A stretch of 64,000 nucleotides of DNA from Batkoa obscura (Eukaryota > Entomophthoromycota > Entomophthoromycetes > Entomophthorales > Batkoaceae). The notes under the pieces were generated by a model. That model searched no databases, was not told where the DNA came from, and saw only the letters and a list, made by a program, of their open reading frames with translations. A program made the position numbers and the translations under genes. Below are positions 25,145-36,674 of this stretch, one piece after another. How positions within the stretch are numbered: the first letter of the stretch is position 1; the number at the start of each line of letters is the position of its first letter. The DNA lies in contig JASVEC010000030.1 of NCBI GenBank assembly GCA_030770535.1, positions 62,001 to 126,000 of the forward strand. Reading direction: 5' to 3'.

Positions 25145-25532
25145 TTAACGAATTTGCATTCTATCTAATAATTTGGATTGAGTACTAGTAACCTCAACAG
25201 TACCTCTCAATCTTCCTCTTCTTTCTCCACTCATTCCAAAGTTAAGATGTTGTTTACCAGCCTGTCCACGTTTATGACCGGTGCTTGTTTTTCTAAATCT
25301 ATAAAATACTTTTGAGTTTTATCTCATTAAAATATTGTGGCGTGTCTTTACCTTTTAGCAGCTCCTTTATGAGTTTTTAATTTATATCCCATATCTCTTA
25401 CTTGTTGTAAGTTTATACTAGAGTTAGTAAGTTTGATTGGATTTACTATGCTTTTTAAGAGTGATGCTAATGAGACATTAGTTAATGACTATTTTGTGTT
25501 AGTTGAGTTAAGCTATTACCTAGTTGAAACAT
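25145..25532 (-). CDS. Mitochondrial ribosomal protein bL35m
   Basis: Three exons (25520-25532, 25352-25466, 25145-25298), 93 residues, all phases consistent. The N-terminus MFQLASLLKSIVNP is presequence-like. The mature part carries the bL35 signature YKLKTHKGAAKRFRKTSTG and later HKRGQAGKQHLN, and ends RMQIR. The first exon has only 13 nt. The acceptor chosen for intron 1 is the second AG, because the first would lead straight into a stop. It is a structural protein of the large mitoribosomal subunit. Confidence 0.93.
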
Positions 25533-26873
25533 TTTTATTTTGTTTTATTAAATAGTAAAATTCTAATTTATTTTTTCAATTATAAAAAGAAATGTTTAAA
25601 ATTATTAAAGTTCAATCTTTGCAATAAAATTCAATGCGTAAATTATAAATTTAAAAAATTAATTTATTTATAAAAAATATCTACAAATCCCTAAAATAAA
25701 ATAATTAGTAAAATGAAAATAGAATAATGTGTATATCAATTATGTTATCTGTAAACCGAATTTTGTCATTAAAATAAACTAAAGTAGACCATCAAATTTA
25801 AATTGTTAAACTGATAATGAGAATAATTGAGATTCTTGAATGAAATGTATGCCCACCAATCCGCTTGAAAAGAGAAAACAAAACAAACTAACAAAAAACA
25901 AAACAAAACCGTTAAGCTAAGTTCTGTCTTTAAATAATTCAATATGTTCACTCATCACTGAGTATAGCTTAAACCAGTACCAAGCTTGGCAATTGAGCAA
26001 AAAAATAAAAAAAACTAAGAAATAGTCATTTCTAACACAATCGTAAAAGATACAATGGTTATCATAAAACAATTCAAAAGTTTTTCATTTTAACCTTATT
26101 TTCGGCTCGCCTTTTACAATAGTTGATATTTATCTTGAGTCAACTACGGAGATAATAAGCCATAATCTCGATATTCTTTATCATCAATTCAAAACTTAAA
26201 TCAATAGGTCTACTTTATTGTATTTATTTTTCAAACCTTTTACTTTTATTTCTTCATATTTTATTGTTTTACATATTTGAATGGTACTTACTTTTGAATT
26301 TGATACTAATAATATAATTCAAAGAATCTTTCTGCTTTTTATTTCTTGATTTATACAATTTTACATCGTGTTAGCATTAAACCAATCAAATTTAGTTTGG
26401 TTATCCAATTAGAATATAAAGAGTTTTCGTTTTCAAAAGTGCAAGTCAAAAACAACTAACAATCTCTCTCTAACCAAGGCTTAGAAGTTTGGGTCTTGGT
26501 GAGGCTAAAAAGGATGAATTAGCCATTAAAGAGGATTAGCCTATCAAATTAATAAAGTCGAAATTGCTTGTTAAAGGATTCTACAATTTTCATAGCTTCT
26601 GAGATTCTATATCCAAGCTCTTTATATCTTTAAATAAGCCTATCCTTCTATATAGATGTGTGATAAAAATTATCTATAATAGTACCAGTATGTATGGAGA
26701 TATATTTTTGTGTTTAAGAATTTTACTAATAATTTCTCCACTTAAATAGTGCTTAAAATGGAACAAGTAATGAAGCCAAAAAAACACCTCCATATGTTCA
26801 TTTGTAAATGATAAAACAGGATAATTAAACATACTTGTATTACAGTAAAACAAACTTGATAAAATTCCAATAA
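25533..26873. other. Intergenic with one MITE copy
   Basis: About 1.3 kb, AT-rich. A MITE copy lies at 26694-26794, about 80 bp beyond the stop codon of the SNARE gene. A 60-codon frame at 25769-25951 (minus) shows no coding character and is rejected. Confidence 0.5.
26694..26794 (+). mobile_element. ~100-bp MITE, copy 3
   Basis: TGGAGATATATTTTTGTGTT at the left, core CTCCACTTAAATAGTGCTTA, right end CACCTCCATA; TA at both sides. Confidence 0.85.
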
Positions 26874-28050
26874 TTAAAATTTTTTATACCAATCTAAAAA
26901 CAATAATGTGGAAGAAGAAATGATAAAAAACCAAAGCATAAACCTTCTAGATTGTTGAGAATTACTAGTAGCTGATAATAGAGATGTATTTCCACGATCT
27001 AAATTGTCTTGAGTTATGTTAGCGTCCTGATATAATTTTTCCGCTTCTTTGGCTTGAATTTCAATATGTGTTGCTAACGTTGTTTGCATACTTGATATTT
27101 CTTGAAGAGATTTTTCTGCTAATCTAATAAAAAAATGTGTTAAGATTATAATAAAGTTAAAGTTAAAGATTCAGCTTACTCTACTTCTTTTAAAGTGGAC
27201 TCAAACTGTTCTAAAAGCGCACTATTTTCTTTTTCAAGTACTTGTAACTGAGCTTGATCCAATTCTAAAGTAGGTAGTTTTTCTTCTTCTACGGACCTTA
27301 TTGGAGGAGGTAATTTAGGTTCTTTTTGTTTTTTACCCCAAGGTAAATTAAAAGTATCCGATTGTTTATTTATGGAATTGGTTTTAAATGAAAAAGTTTC
27401 TTGCCTTTCTAATTCTCTAGATAATCGAATATGCTGTAAATTTTTAAAACTTTCAGTTACTTCTTTAACACATGAGTTAAGATACCAGATTATTGATTCT
27501 CTATGATCCCCTATAATATCTACTATTTTGTTTTTTGAGCCACTCGTATTTAACCATTCCTCTGGTAACCACCTAGATAATAATGATTTGTCTTTCTTTA
27601 TTACTTTTTTTTCAAAATCTCTCTTTCTTTCTTTTTTTATGTTTAATATTAATAGTAATTATTTGTAGATGTAATTACCTTGATCTTTTTCTGCGAGATT
27701 TAATATCAATGTTCCAGTTTTATTCAACGATATCTTTATATAAGCATCTAATTCATCTCTTTCTTTATCGCTCATTGGGTTTATTTTTGTTAATGAACTG
27801 CTATATTTTCTTACTAAGTTTAAATAAGATGGTTTAACTTCAATTAATTGAACATTTAACTCTGTCAAATCTTTTAACTATAACAATAATTAATAAGCAA
27901 GTTATTACACAAGGTATTACTTACAATTCGATAAGCCTCATTGATAAAATTGTCACTCTTCAAATTAGTTTCATGTTTCTTCTTCTCAACTTTTATCTCT
28001 TTTTTATAGTTGGTTGTTAATTCTTTATACTCTTTAGTCAGATCAGTCAT
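26874..28050 (-). CDS. UFE1: ER Qa-SNARE, syntaxin-18/Ufe1 type
   Basis: Four exons (27925-28050, 27679-27877, 27180-27630, 26874-27123) give 341 residues. The start is taken at ATG 28050 (MTDLTKEYKELTTNY), because the frame further upstream has no ATG. The N-terminal half is helical, as in the syntaxin-18 N-domain. The C-terminal SNARE motif runs from ENSALLEQFESTLKEVE through TLATHIEIQAKEAEKLYQDA (central Gln in HIEIQ), followed by one membrane anchor (FMLWFFIISSSTLLFLDWYK). It would mediate Golgi-to-ER retrograde vesicle fusion at the ER with Sec20/Use1-type partners. The family call rests on domain order and the anchor with almost no lumenal tail. Confidence 0.82.
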
Positions 28051-29221
28051 GTTAAAATAAGAAAAAATAAAGTTTACTTTGCTGTATTTTTTAGGATGAG
28101 CCAATTATAGTGAAATGATGACAATTTGTAATTATTTGAAATTATTTATAAGATATTTTTAATGTTTTATTAAAAAAGGCACTGTGGAAATATTTAATGA
28201 CCAAAAGTCATTATGAAATATTAGTTTAGATTCTTAATCTTATATGTATAAATAATATTAAGAGTAGTCCCTACTATAGCATAATGTGACTTTCTATATG
28301 GCATTTATGGGTGCTATTTAAGGAAGAATAACTTAAAATGAAATTAAAATAATACGGTTATAATTTTGCTACTACTAAGAAGCTTTTATTCAAACTAATA
28401 TAATATACAGATAAGTTTACAGTAAACTTTTTTGAAACGGAACTTATAGCAACTTCATGTTTACATAATGTTTCTTGCTTCGATTTTTAAAGTATCAAAT
28501 AATTTCAAGCTTACTATAAATAATAATCTTATATCATTAATAATATCACCTTATCACTTTAATGTATTTAAACTGCGAAAATACAATTATGATTATATTA
28601 TTTAATATAGAACCCTTACAATACTCTATATACTAATTATAAATGCTACTCTTTGATCATTATTATTACTAAATAAAGTAAAAAATATGAGAGCAGATAC
28701 TGTCTTTTGTTAGTTTAATATTTTAAAAAATAAAATCTTAAAACAAACTCTTTAGTATTCAAATAAAATTGTACTTTATCATAAAATGACCCTTACTGTA
28801 ATATATTGCGAAAGCCATGGAGCTAGATTTTCCCACTTGGATGATATTCTAAAAAGGGGGACCAATTAAATCGAAATTATCTTTTGAAACTGAAGTTATG
28901 ACCCTTTTCCTGAAAATAGCAATTACCTGATTTGTAAATAAAAATAAAGATATCAATCATACCTATCAACAACTACTTTTACTTTTCTTTCCTTTAAATT
29001 TTAAAATTATTTGAAAAATTTCGATTTTTTAAACTTTGATTTTTCTGTTTTTTGTTTTGTTTTTATTATTCGTTTGGGCAATTTTATTTACCACTATCAA
29101 CCCAACTTATTCTCAACCTTATTCTATTGTAGTACTAATACAATTAAATTGGTTATACTTACAACTACACGCCTAAGCATCAACCCAATTGGACTTTAAT
29201 TATTATTCGATTTAATCAACA
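28051..29221. other. Intergenic, divergent promoters
   Basis: About 1.2 kb, AT-rich. It has CT-rich stretches just before the start of the next gene (28.97-29.2 kb), as is common in fungal promoters. Small frames here (for example 29011-29199) look spurious. Confidence 0.4.
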
Positions 29222-30120
29222 ATGAGCGAAGCATCCGTACCATCTCGACATTCAACGATTGATTCTGGTTTAACGATCAATAAAGAGGTGAGAACAAGTA
29301 CGTCCTCGAGTACCAAAAGGAGGGTGGAATCAGTCACAAAGAAGCTACCACGACTTTCGTTAAATTCGGCGAAATACCTAGGACCAGGCTACAGTACATC
29401 GTCAACACCATATAAAATTAACTCGAGGCCTTCTAGTTGTTTTGATTCTACTATTGGTTCTTCAAAGATGATATCTCCAATGAAAAAAAATCGAAAGCCA
29501 AGGAATGTTTCTTCAAGAGATGAAAGAAGGATCTTCTTAAGTGAACAGCCATTAAAACGTGCAAAGATACATCAAAGCTTACTTAGATCTAAGCAAGAAG
29601 ATAAGAAGCTTGAATTAGTAAACAATAGTGTACTAGAAATATTGAAACAAGCTGAGGAAGGGAACAAAGTAAATAACTTTATAGTTGATTGATACTTAAC
29701 TTACATCTATTTAATTAGAAACGGAAGAAAGAAGTTTTAGCTCCTTACCTTCAGGTTATACCCGAAAGTTCTTCTATTGAAGATAATCTAGTAAGCTTAT
29801 ATTTATTAACTTACTATTTTATACCAAATTAACTTTATTAGAATTCTTTAGAAGGCCAAGTTCTTTCTAGTACTCCACCACCGGAAAAAAAAGAAGAACT
29901 CTCACTATTAAGTGAAAAGAGCAGTTCTGAACATATTAACAAGAAAGATCAAGAAACTGATAAGACAGGGAAATTGAGTAATAGATACAGCTTACCATTT
30001 AAATTGAAAAGAAAACCATCTAATGGGAATAAAAATTCTAAAGCTAAAAAGTTAGGCTATACAGCACTTGATATTATTCGACAAACGTTTCAGAGGAAAC
30101 CACGAGATCCTAAACCTTAA
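29222..30120 (+). CDS. Basic low-complexity protein, unrecognised
   Basis: Three exons (29222-29668, 29719-29790, 29842-30120) with GT-AG introns of 50-51 nt and consistent phase give 265 residues. I do not recognise the family. The first ~100 residues are rich in Ser, Thr, Arg and Lys and probably disordered (RHSTIDSGLTINKEVRTSTS, KKLPRLSLNSAKYLGPGYST). Residues ~100-150 could be helical and charged. The C-terminus reads KKLGYTALDIIRQTFQRKPR and then DPKP, the most protein-like motif. The composition suggests a nuclear or cytoskeletal regulatory protein with many phosphorylation sites, but this is a guess. Gene reality is supported by the splice phases and the ATG context. Confidence 0.7.
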
Positions 30121-30816
30121 TCCACTAATCTTTAAATTTTGATATTATTGTTCTTGCTCTTACTTTTTGTTTTTTATACTGATTTTTATGAATAAAAGTT
30201 TCCATATTTATGTAATTTAAAATGTTTGAATTATATAATTTAGAAAAGTGAATTTCTTTACATTAAATGCTTTAATAAGTGGTCTTAATTCTAGTTAGTC
30301 AATGTCGTTTAACTTGTTGCATCACTTGTTCCAGTTTCATGATATTAGAATAAGTTGTCATAATATTATTAAGAAATTCAATTTTAATAAAAAAGATTAT
30401 TCCGCATATCAAATTATAATTTTTATAAATTTCTAAATATGTAAAAAGGTTTAAGCTAATAGCCTATTTATAATAAATTCAGAAAATGTCAACTTAAAGA
30501 CTTTTAATTAAAGGAAATAACGTTTTTATAAAAAGGAGAAGAGGAAATTAAGTTTAATTTGAGATAAAATAATGAAATTTAATTCTTTGTAATTGAACTC
30601 TTATTTTTAATATTAAACAGCAATTATACTTTTGATCATTATTGTTGATTAATTTATTGACTGTATAGAACTAGTTGTATTGAATGTATAAAGCTGGTTA
30701 TTTGCATCTTCAACTTTAATTATTAGAAGTTTATAGATATTAATGAATAGACTTTTACGATGAATATAGCTTGAATTTATTTTACTTTATTTCTAGTTTT
30801 ATCACCTTTTAATATT

Positions 30817-30917
30817 TGAGAATGTATTTTTATGTTTAAGAACTTTGCTAACAATTTTTTCGCTCAAATAGCGCTTAAAAAATGGAAAAATAATGAAACC
30901 GAAAAAAACATCCCCAT
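30817..30917 (+). mobile_element. ~100-bp MITE, copy 4
   Basis: TGAGAATGTATTTTTATGTT ... CGCTCAAATAGCGCTTAAAA ... AACATCCCCA; the right terminus is intact. Confidence 0.88.
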
Positions 30918-31522
30918 TTAATATTTTTATCTTAGGTATGTGCAATTGTTTACTTATTCAATGTCATAAAAATAAATAAATCAAGAATAAAGAAACTAAC
31001 ATTTATATCCGATTCAACAGTTAATAATAATAAGATAGTTGGTAGCTTTTAATTACATAGAAAAATTATATGATATATATAATTTAATTTATTATAATTA
31101 TTGAAAACAATGACATTAACATTATTTTTCATTGAAAATTAGAGACTTATTAAAATATTAATTTGTTGATTGTATATTTACAATAAATATTATATAATTG
31201 ACTTTAAATATGATTTTTTTGGAAACTTTTTTGTAAGCAGTTGTATTAATAAAAACTATTATAATGTTTATAAATAATAAAGTATTACAAAATGATGCGC
31301 AAGTATTATGAATGAAAGAATTCAATTGTATTTTTGTTGATTTTTATTAATTTTTATTGAGGATTGTTTTAACTATTATAAAATATATAACTTTATATTA
31401 AAAATGAATATTTGTTTATTTTATAGTCCACAAACTGTTACTTAATTATATCATTATCTTAAATAGCCTTTATTTTTTAAAAGTAACATTAATATTAATG
31501 ATCAGTTTTATTCATAATAGTA

Positions 31523-31624
31523 GTTGGGGTTGTTTTTTTTGACTTCATTATTTTATCCATTTTTTTAGCGCTATTTAAGCGGAAAATTTGAGTAAAATTC
31601 TTAAACATAAAAATACATTCCCAA
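31523..31624 (-). mobile_element. ~100-bp MITE, copy 5
   Basis: Reverse copy: TTGGGGTTGTTTTTTTTGAC ... TAGCGCTATTTAAGCGGAAA ... AAATACATTCCCAA. Confidence 0.88.
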
Positions 31625-32289
31625 TTGTTATTTATCATTTTTGGTTTTTTTATAATGCCAAAGACAATTCAAATTTAGCCTTTAGAAAAGTCGAAAAGGG
31701 GGAAAGTTTTTAATCGTAAGATTAAGAGTGGAAGTTAAAGGTAAGGAAAAGCGTTTATGGGTTGAATTGAGGGTTAAGAAAGCTTGTTATTTTTAATTTA
31801 TTATAGAAACTTAACTCAGAAAAAAAGTAATCGTGTTACTTTAATCAAATGTACCCTATTATTTTAACTTTGGTTTATTCTATGTTTTACTTTCTAAAAA
31901 AATAACATTAAAAAATAAAATAGATAATCTAATTTTTGTCTTTCTATTTCTAATTTATTATCAAATCTTTTAGAGGCAACCTTGGAATTATTGTATCTAG
32001 TTGAGTTACTTGAGTTACGTTTCGTAAGTAAGTGTTTGTTTAACATAGCAACTAAGATAATTTAGTTTAATTCAATATAATCAATTTATAATCGATTTAT
32101 AATCAGTAGGAAAATAAACGATATCGATATTATTAACAGAAATTTATCAAAGAAAATGGATTATTAATGAAACATATCAATATGTGTAAATATATTACTG
32201 CTTTTTTAAATTGTTATCTAAATTTAATATACAAAGTTTGAAATTGAATCCTTAGATTTACTCAATAAAGATAATGAAATATCAAGCTA

Positions 32290-32985
32290 CCTGAGATGAA
32301 GTTATTAAATTCAAAAAGTCGAGATTAAAATTATAAGAGCATTTATTACCATTAGATATGTTTAAGGTTTATTTAAATCAATTTAAAATATTTGAATGTG
32401 AAGAAAATACTGAGTATTAAAAGTATTTAAAATTATATACGGTAAATAACTTAGGTTGATAATCTAGGTATTATAAGGGGATGTATTTTTTTAAGAATTT
32501 TACTCAATCTTTCTGTTCAAATAGCGCTTAAAAAACGGGAAAAGTGATGAAGTCAAAAGAAACATTGCTATAATAACAAATTTTGATAGCTTAAAAGTAT
32601 TATATTATATTCGGAATGTTATGATACTATTGTTACCCTAATTAAGTTTAATTCAAGATTTGATTCTAGTTCTAGTTCTAGTTTAGCAATTAGAGGATAT
32701 GAGCTTAATGATATTATTAAGTATTTCAGTAATCTTAATAAATTGAAAAACATAAAACTAATAGATGATTCACATAATTATATTGATACTGATAAAAAAA
32801 TCAATTGAAATTAACTGAGAATAGTAATCTAATTACACTAGGTTATTTTAATTTAAAATATCAAATAAATCATCAATTTTTGAACTTGACTACATTAAAA
32901 CAAATCTGTGTTCCTAGTTTATCACAAAGTTTACTACGTCCAATTTCTGCATTACTAAACATTTAAACTATTTATATTAATAAGT
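32290..32985 (+). pseudogene. Decayed F-box family gene, split by a MITE
   Basis: Translated pieces on the plus strand match the F-box paralogues of the right-hand array: PLDMFKVYLNQFKIFECEE (cf. YLNQVEDFEYEG), then after the inserted MITE KFDSLKVLYYIRN (cf. KFNNLKVLHLRSH), KYFSNLNKLKNIKLIDDS, and NSNLITLGYFNLKYQINHQF followed by LNLTTLKQI (cf. SNIITLGYFDSKHQVNKDFL). The N-terminal F-box and the C-terminus are missing. In-frame stops and frame changes separate the pieces, so it is not functional. MITE copy 6 (32475-32572) sits where about 40 residues of the paralogues would be, and copy 7 follows the 3' end. Its strand is opposite to the main array and it lies about 20-30 kb away. Confidence 0.82.
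32475..32572 (+). mobile_element. ~100-bp MITE, copy 6, inside F-box relic
   Basis: AAGGGGATGTATTTTTTTAA ... TTCAAATAGCGCTTAAAAAA ... AAGAAACATTGCTA. Inserted between two collinear pieces of an F-box gene relic. Confidence 0.88.
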
Positions 32986-32999
32986 TACTTTCTAATAAT

Positions 33000-33102
33000 A
33001 AAGGATATATTTTTGTGTTTAAGAATTTTACTACCAATTTTTCTGCTTAAATAGTGCTTGAAAGATGGAAGAAGTAATGAAGCCAAAAAAAACACCCCCA
33101 TA
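33000..33102 (+). mobile_element. ~100-bp MITE, copy 7
   Basis: AAAGGATATATTTTTGTGTT ... TCTGCTTAAATAGTGCTTGA ... AAAACACCCCCATA, directly downstream of the F-box relic. Confidence 0.88.
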
Positions 33103-33654
33103 TTTTATAAATTGATTTGTAATGAAGAATTCAATAATAAAAATAATTTAATAAAATGTAAATTTATAAACTGTATCAAAATCAAGTTTATAAATGAATA
33201 TAGCGTATTTACTAACTTTTTATTCTTATCTTCAAATTTTGGGACATTCTAATTAAAATTGTCTACCAAATCTAATATTAAATACAAGTAATAATCCTGT
33301 CCTTGTTATCCCATTATTATTCGTTATAAACACTAAATATAAAATCCTGTTCTTTATAATTAAAAAAGAATTCAATGTTAAATTGGATATAGCTATAATA
33401 AAAGAATTCATTATAATTAATAATAATAAATTCTATTTTAACAGTCTTTTAGTTTTATATTTTAAAATTTATTATGTTTTGTACTCATATTTATTTTATT
33501 TTATATACTAAAAAAGATTTAAAAAATAAACTATATGAATACTGTAACAAACTTGTATCTATTTTCAATTAATAAATAAAAAATAAAAAATAATGTTAAT
33601 TTTAAGTTCCAATTGAATATTTAATACTAAAAGAAAAATACTTTATTAAACCTA

Positions 33655-35097
33655 TTATAAACCAGAATTTACATGTTCATCCGTTACTTTGTTTTCCGAA
33701 CTTACATCACTATTTTGATTAACTTCTGGTTTTTGGTCATTAAGTTCAAGTTGATTGAGACTCTGGTTAATTTGTTCTACGTTAGCAGTTGTATCCACAG
33801 TTTGTTTAATAGGATTCATTTCAACACTTTGTAGCGGTTCAATTTCAACTTCTTCAGTTGCTTCTTGTTTTTCTTCAACTTTTGTTTTAGGCTCTTCTTT
33901 TGTTTCCAAAGTTTTATTATTATCAACTAAATTGGTATTAATATCTTCTTTGGCTTCATTCAGAGTGCTTGGAATCAAAGTTTCAGTATTAGATTCTTCT
34001 TGAGGTTTATCTGATAAAGTGCTTGGAACTAAGTTTTCCTTAATTGTTAGTTCTTGAGGCTCAACTAATAAAGCTCCTGGGGTTGAACTATTATTATCAT
34101 ATACATTAAGATCATTCTCTTTTTCTACTATCTCCGTTGGAATAGTTTGAGTTGTGTTTTCAGGAACATGACCTAAATCATTGTTATCTTTATTATCCGA
34201 ATGAGGTTGATTAATGGTATTTTCATTTTGATTTAAATTCTCATCTTGCTGCTCGGGTAATTTAATAGGAACTCGATGTAATAAGCCAGACGCAACACCA
34301 CAACCTAATAAACCTTCACCACCCCAATCTCTTTTAGGTAAAATAACTACTTCTCTACAATTATCCCAAACTTGATTGTAAACTAATAATGATAACAGTT
34401 TGCCCTCATGTTCCTCAATTAAATCATAGAAATCATTCTCATCCTCTAAGCTACGATATTCACAACCAACAATATAATCGCTATGAGCCTGTAACCCGGC
34501 TCTGTCGGCTGGGGATCTAGGGTGAATATCCTATGATGAATAAAGGTTAGTGAGATTTATCTAGATAATAATCGTGAATTACCAATATGTGCCACACACA
34601 GCTTAAACCTTTCTCAACGCTTGAGTATCTTACGCTACAACCTTCAATTCTAATTCAGATACTTAAAATGAGCCAATTAAAACTAATTACCTAATAAACC
34701 ATCTTTTGGGTTTGGTGACCAAGTATTTGTAGGATTTAAAATTAATTCTGCCAATTCATTAATATAAAATTCAAATTAAAAAAACTGATATACTTACCTC
34801 GAATACTACGAGTTTTTAAAGAAAAAACACTTAATTTAACATCTTGATTTGCAAACCTTGAAATATAAATAGCAAAATCTTTTAAAGTAGTGATCGTTGT
34901 TTGATCATTAATTGATACAATAAAATCAAAATAGGGGTTTAATCCTGCTTTTTCTGCGGGTGAATTGGGTTTAACCTGGTTATTAAATTAGCTTTAATTA
35001 TTATAACAATATATTCGCTTACTTTTAATACATGGAAACCGTTATAATCCGAGAGGTCTTGATCAGATTGATTTTCAAGTGATTGATTATTTCCCAT
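33655..35097 (-). CDS. GRH1: Golgi reassembly-stacking protein (GRASP/Grh1)
   Basis: Five exons with short introns. The start at 35097 gives MGNNQSLENQ, where Gly2 and Ser6 fit an N-myristoylation signal. Two PDZ-like GRASP repeats follow: GFHVLKVKPNSPAEKAGLNP in the first, and DIHPRSPADRAGL, AHSDYIVG, NCREVVILPK and WGGEGLLGCGVASGLLHRVP in the second. These are near-invariant GRASP signatures. The C-terminal ~220 residues are acidic, Glu/Thr/Asn-rich and disordered, with a repeated PSTL motif (LVPSTLSDKP, LIPSTLNEAK), and correspond to the phosphoregulated SPR tail of metazoan GRASPs. It acts on Golgi/ER-exit-site membranes in stacking, COPII traffic and unconventional secretion. Residue calls are read directly; roles are family knowledge. 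Confidence 0.95.
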
Positions 35098-35253
35098 TTT
35101 ATTTTTATAAAAAAATAAAGAATTTTGATGACATGAGTAAGAATTAAATAAGCATAATTAACTTAAAATTTGCAATTCTCTTAGTTAATTTATTCAATAA
35201 ATTGAAATTTAATAAAAATGTTAAAATTTGATAAAAAAATTTATTGATAAAAA

Positions 35254-36674
35254 TCAAAATGTCAAATAACCTTTAGAATAAAGATAATAAACTAACAAAC
35301 TAAACCAAAGGAGAGCAACAATAGCATTATTATAATTCACAATTGTTGGATTTACATCCTTAGTTTCAACTACAGTTGTTTGTTTACTTTTTTCATTTAC
35401 ATTACTGGTACCACTACTACCTAAAAAAATATTTTAAACATTTCTATGCTTAATTTAATTACTGAAGTTACCTGTATATTTCATAGCCAATTTAGAAGAA
35501 GAAGTCACATTCTTCTTACGTTTACTAGTATCTTCATCATCTTCTAATCCTTCACCAAATTCATCAAAAATACCAATATTTAATTTAAATACCATCCTAG
35601 AAGCTTCAATAATTTCAGCTAAAAATATATGTTACCAAATGATCTATAAATATTGAGCTTGTGTTTACCTTTCATTTGATCATCAACACGAATAGCGTTT
35701 AATCGTCCAAGATAAAACTCTCTAAAATCCGCCAAATCAGTAATATTTTCAAAGCGATAAAAAGCGGTGCCTCGTTCATCTTTGAGACTGAAATTACGTT
35801 TTAATTTTCTAGAAATAACTTGACCACCTATGACAAAATGAGTTAGTATTAATTTCTAATACTAATCTTATTACATACCAAACATATCCCCTAAATAACG
35901 AGTAAATGCGTGAGAAATAAGTTGATGGGGTGCATTTCTAGCACAATTACGAATATGATCCATATATACTTTAGTAGCTTTGGTAGGTTGGGCATTTTCC
36001 TTCCAGTTAGGGCCTAAAAAGAATTCCAAATCTTCTAATAAAGATGGAATTCGATTCACTTGTCTTGGAAAATGAACTAAGCCAACGATAGGATGAGTAC
36101 GAAATTTGATTGTTTCTTCTTCCATCGTTGAATAAATAAAATATAAACACGTTAGAAATTTCGCATATGTATCGCTACTGATCTTGCCCTTAATTAAATG
36201 TCTATCATTACATTGCCATTAGTATAAATTTAATAAAAATAAAAATTGGTTTTACTTAATAAATATACATCTTTCTGCTTCAGCATGAACATCCAAAGTA
36301 TCTTCCAACATTTTATTAGATAACGTTTGAGTCCCCGATTCTAAAGGCTCAATAAACAACTCATTACGAATGGACTTAACAAATCCAATAATAGAAAACC
36401 CATCCATACAACTTAATTCTTTTTCATTTTCTCCAGGTGCAAAAGCAGGGCATAATTTATGGTCTTTTGGTATCTCTTTAACTAATAGCTCAATTTCTTC
36501 TGGATTTTTGCCACTAAATGGACAACCTTCTTTAAACGCTGGGCATTGTCCAACTAAATCTGAAGTTAATCGACCATGTGGATTTGAAAATGGACAACCA
36601 TGATGAAACGCTGGACATTTTACATTAAGACTTTCAAGCGTTTCTTGTACTTTTACATAATCTGATTCTTGCAT
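35254..36674 (-). CDS. HMX1: Heme oxygenase with N-terminal Cys-Pro-rich extension and tail anchor
   Basis: Five exons; the boundaries read with confidence are 36256-36674, 35879-36201 and 35669-35827, with further exons down to 35254. Residues 1-115 form an extension with five Cys-Pro motifs (KCPAFHHGCPF, QCPAFKEGCPF, LCPAF). The catalytic domain starts at ~122: LSNKMLEDTLDVHAEAE carries the proximal heme-ligand His. KGKISSDTYAKFLTCLYFIY follows, then the distal helix HAFTRYLGDMFGGQ with the Gly-Asp pair needed for O2 activation. The C-terminus has one hydrophobic helix (IVALLWFSLLVYYLYS), a likely ER tail anchor. It converts heme to biliverdin, CO and Fe2+. The Cys-Pro motifs resemble heme-regulatory motifs, such as those of mammalian HO-2, but lie at the N-terminus and are more numerous. 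It lies 156 bp upstream of the GRASP start, same strand. Confidence 0.93.

Larger units (their letters stand above)
30121..33654. other. Gene-poor gap with four MITE copies and an F-box gene relic
   Basis: 3.5 kb between the unrecognised basic gene and the GRASP gene. It holds MITE copies 4-7 and a decayed F-box gene (about 32290-32985). The rest (30.2-30.8, 31.0-31.5, 31.6-32.2 and 33.1-33.6 kb) is plain AT-rich sequence. Confidence 0.6.

Noticed and set aside
25769-25951. Hydrophobic 60-codon frame
   Set aside because: Phe/Leu-rich composition is what A+T-rich noise gives on this strand; no homology, no splice sites in phase.
26600-26880. Inverted flanks around MITE copy 3
   Set aside because: Comparing left flank with the complement of the right flank gave no consistent mirrored blocks; likewise copies 5, 12 and 13.
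33058-33252. 64-codon plus-strand open frame
   Set aside because: It starts inside MITE copy 7 and continues in low-complexity AT-rich sequence.
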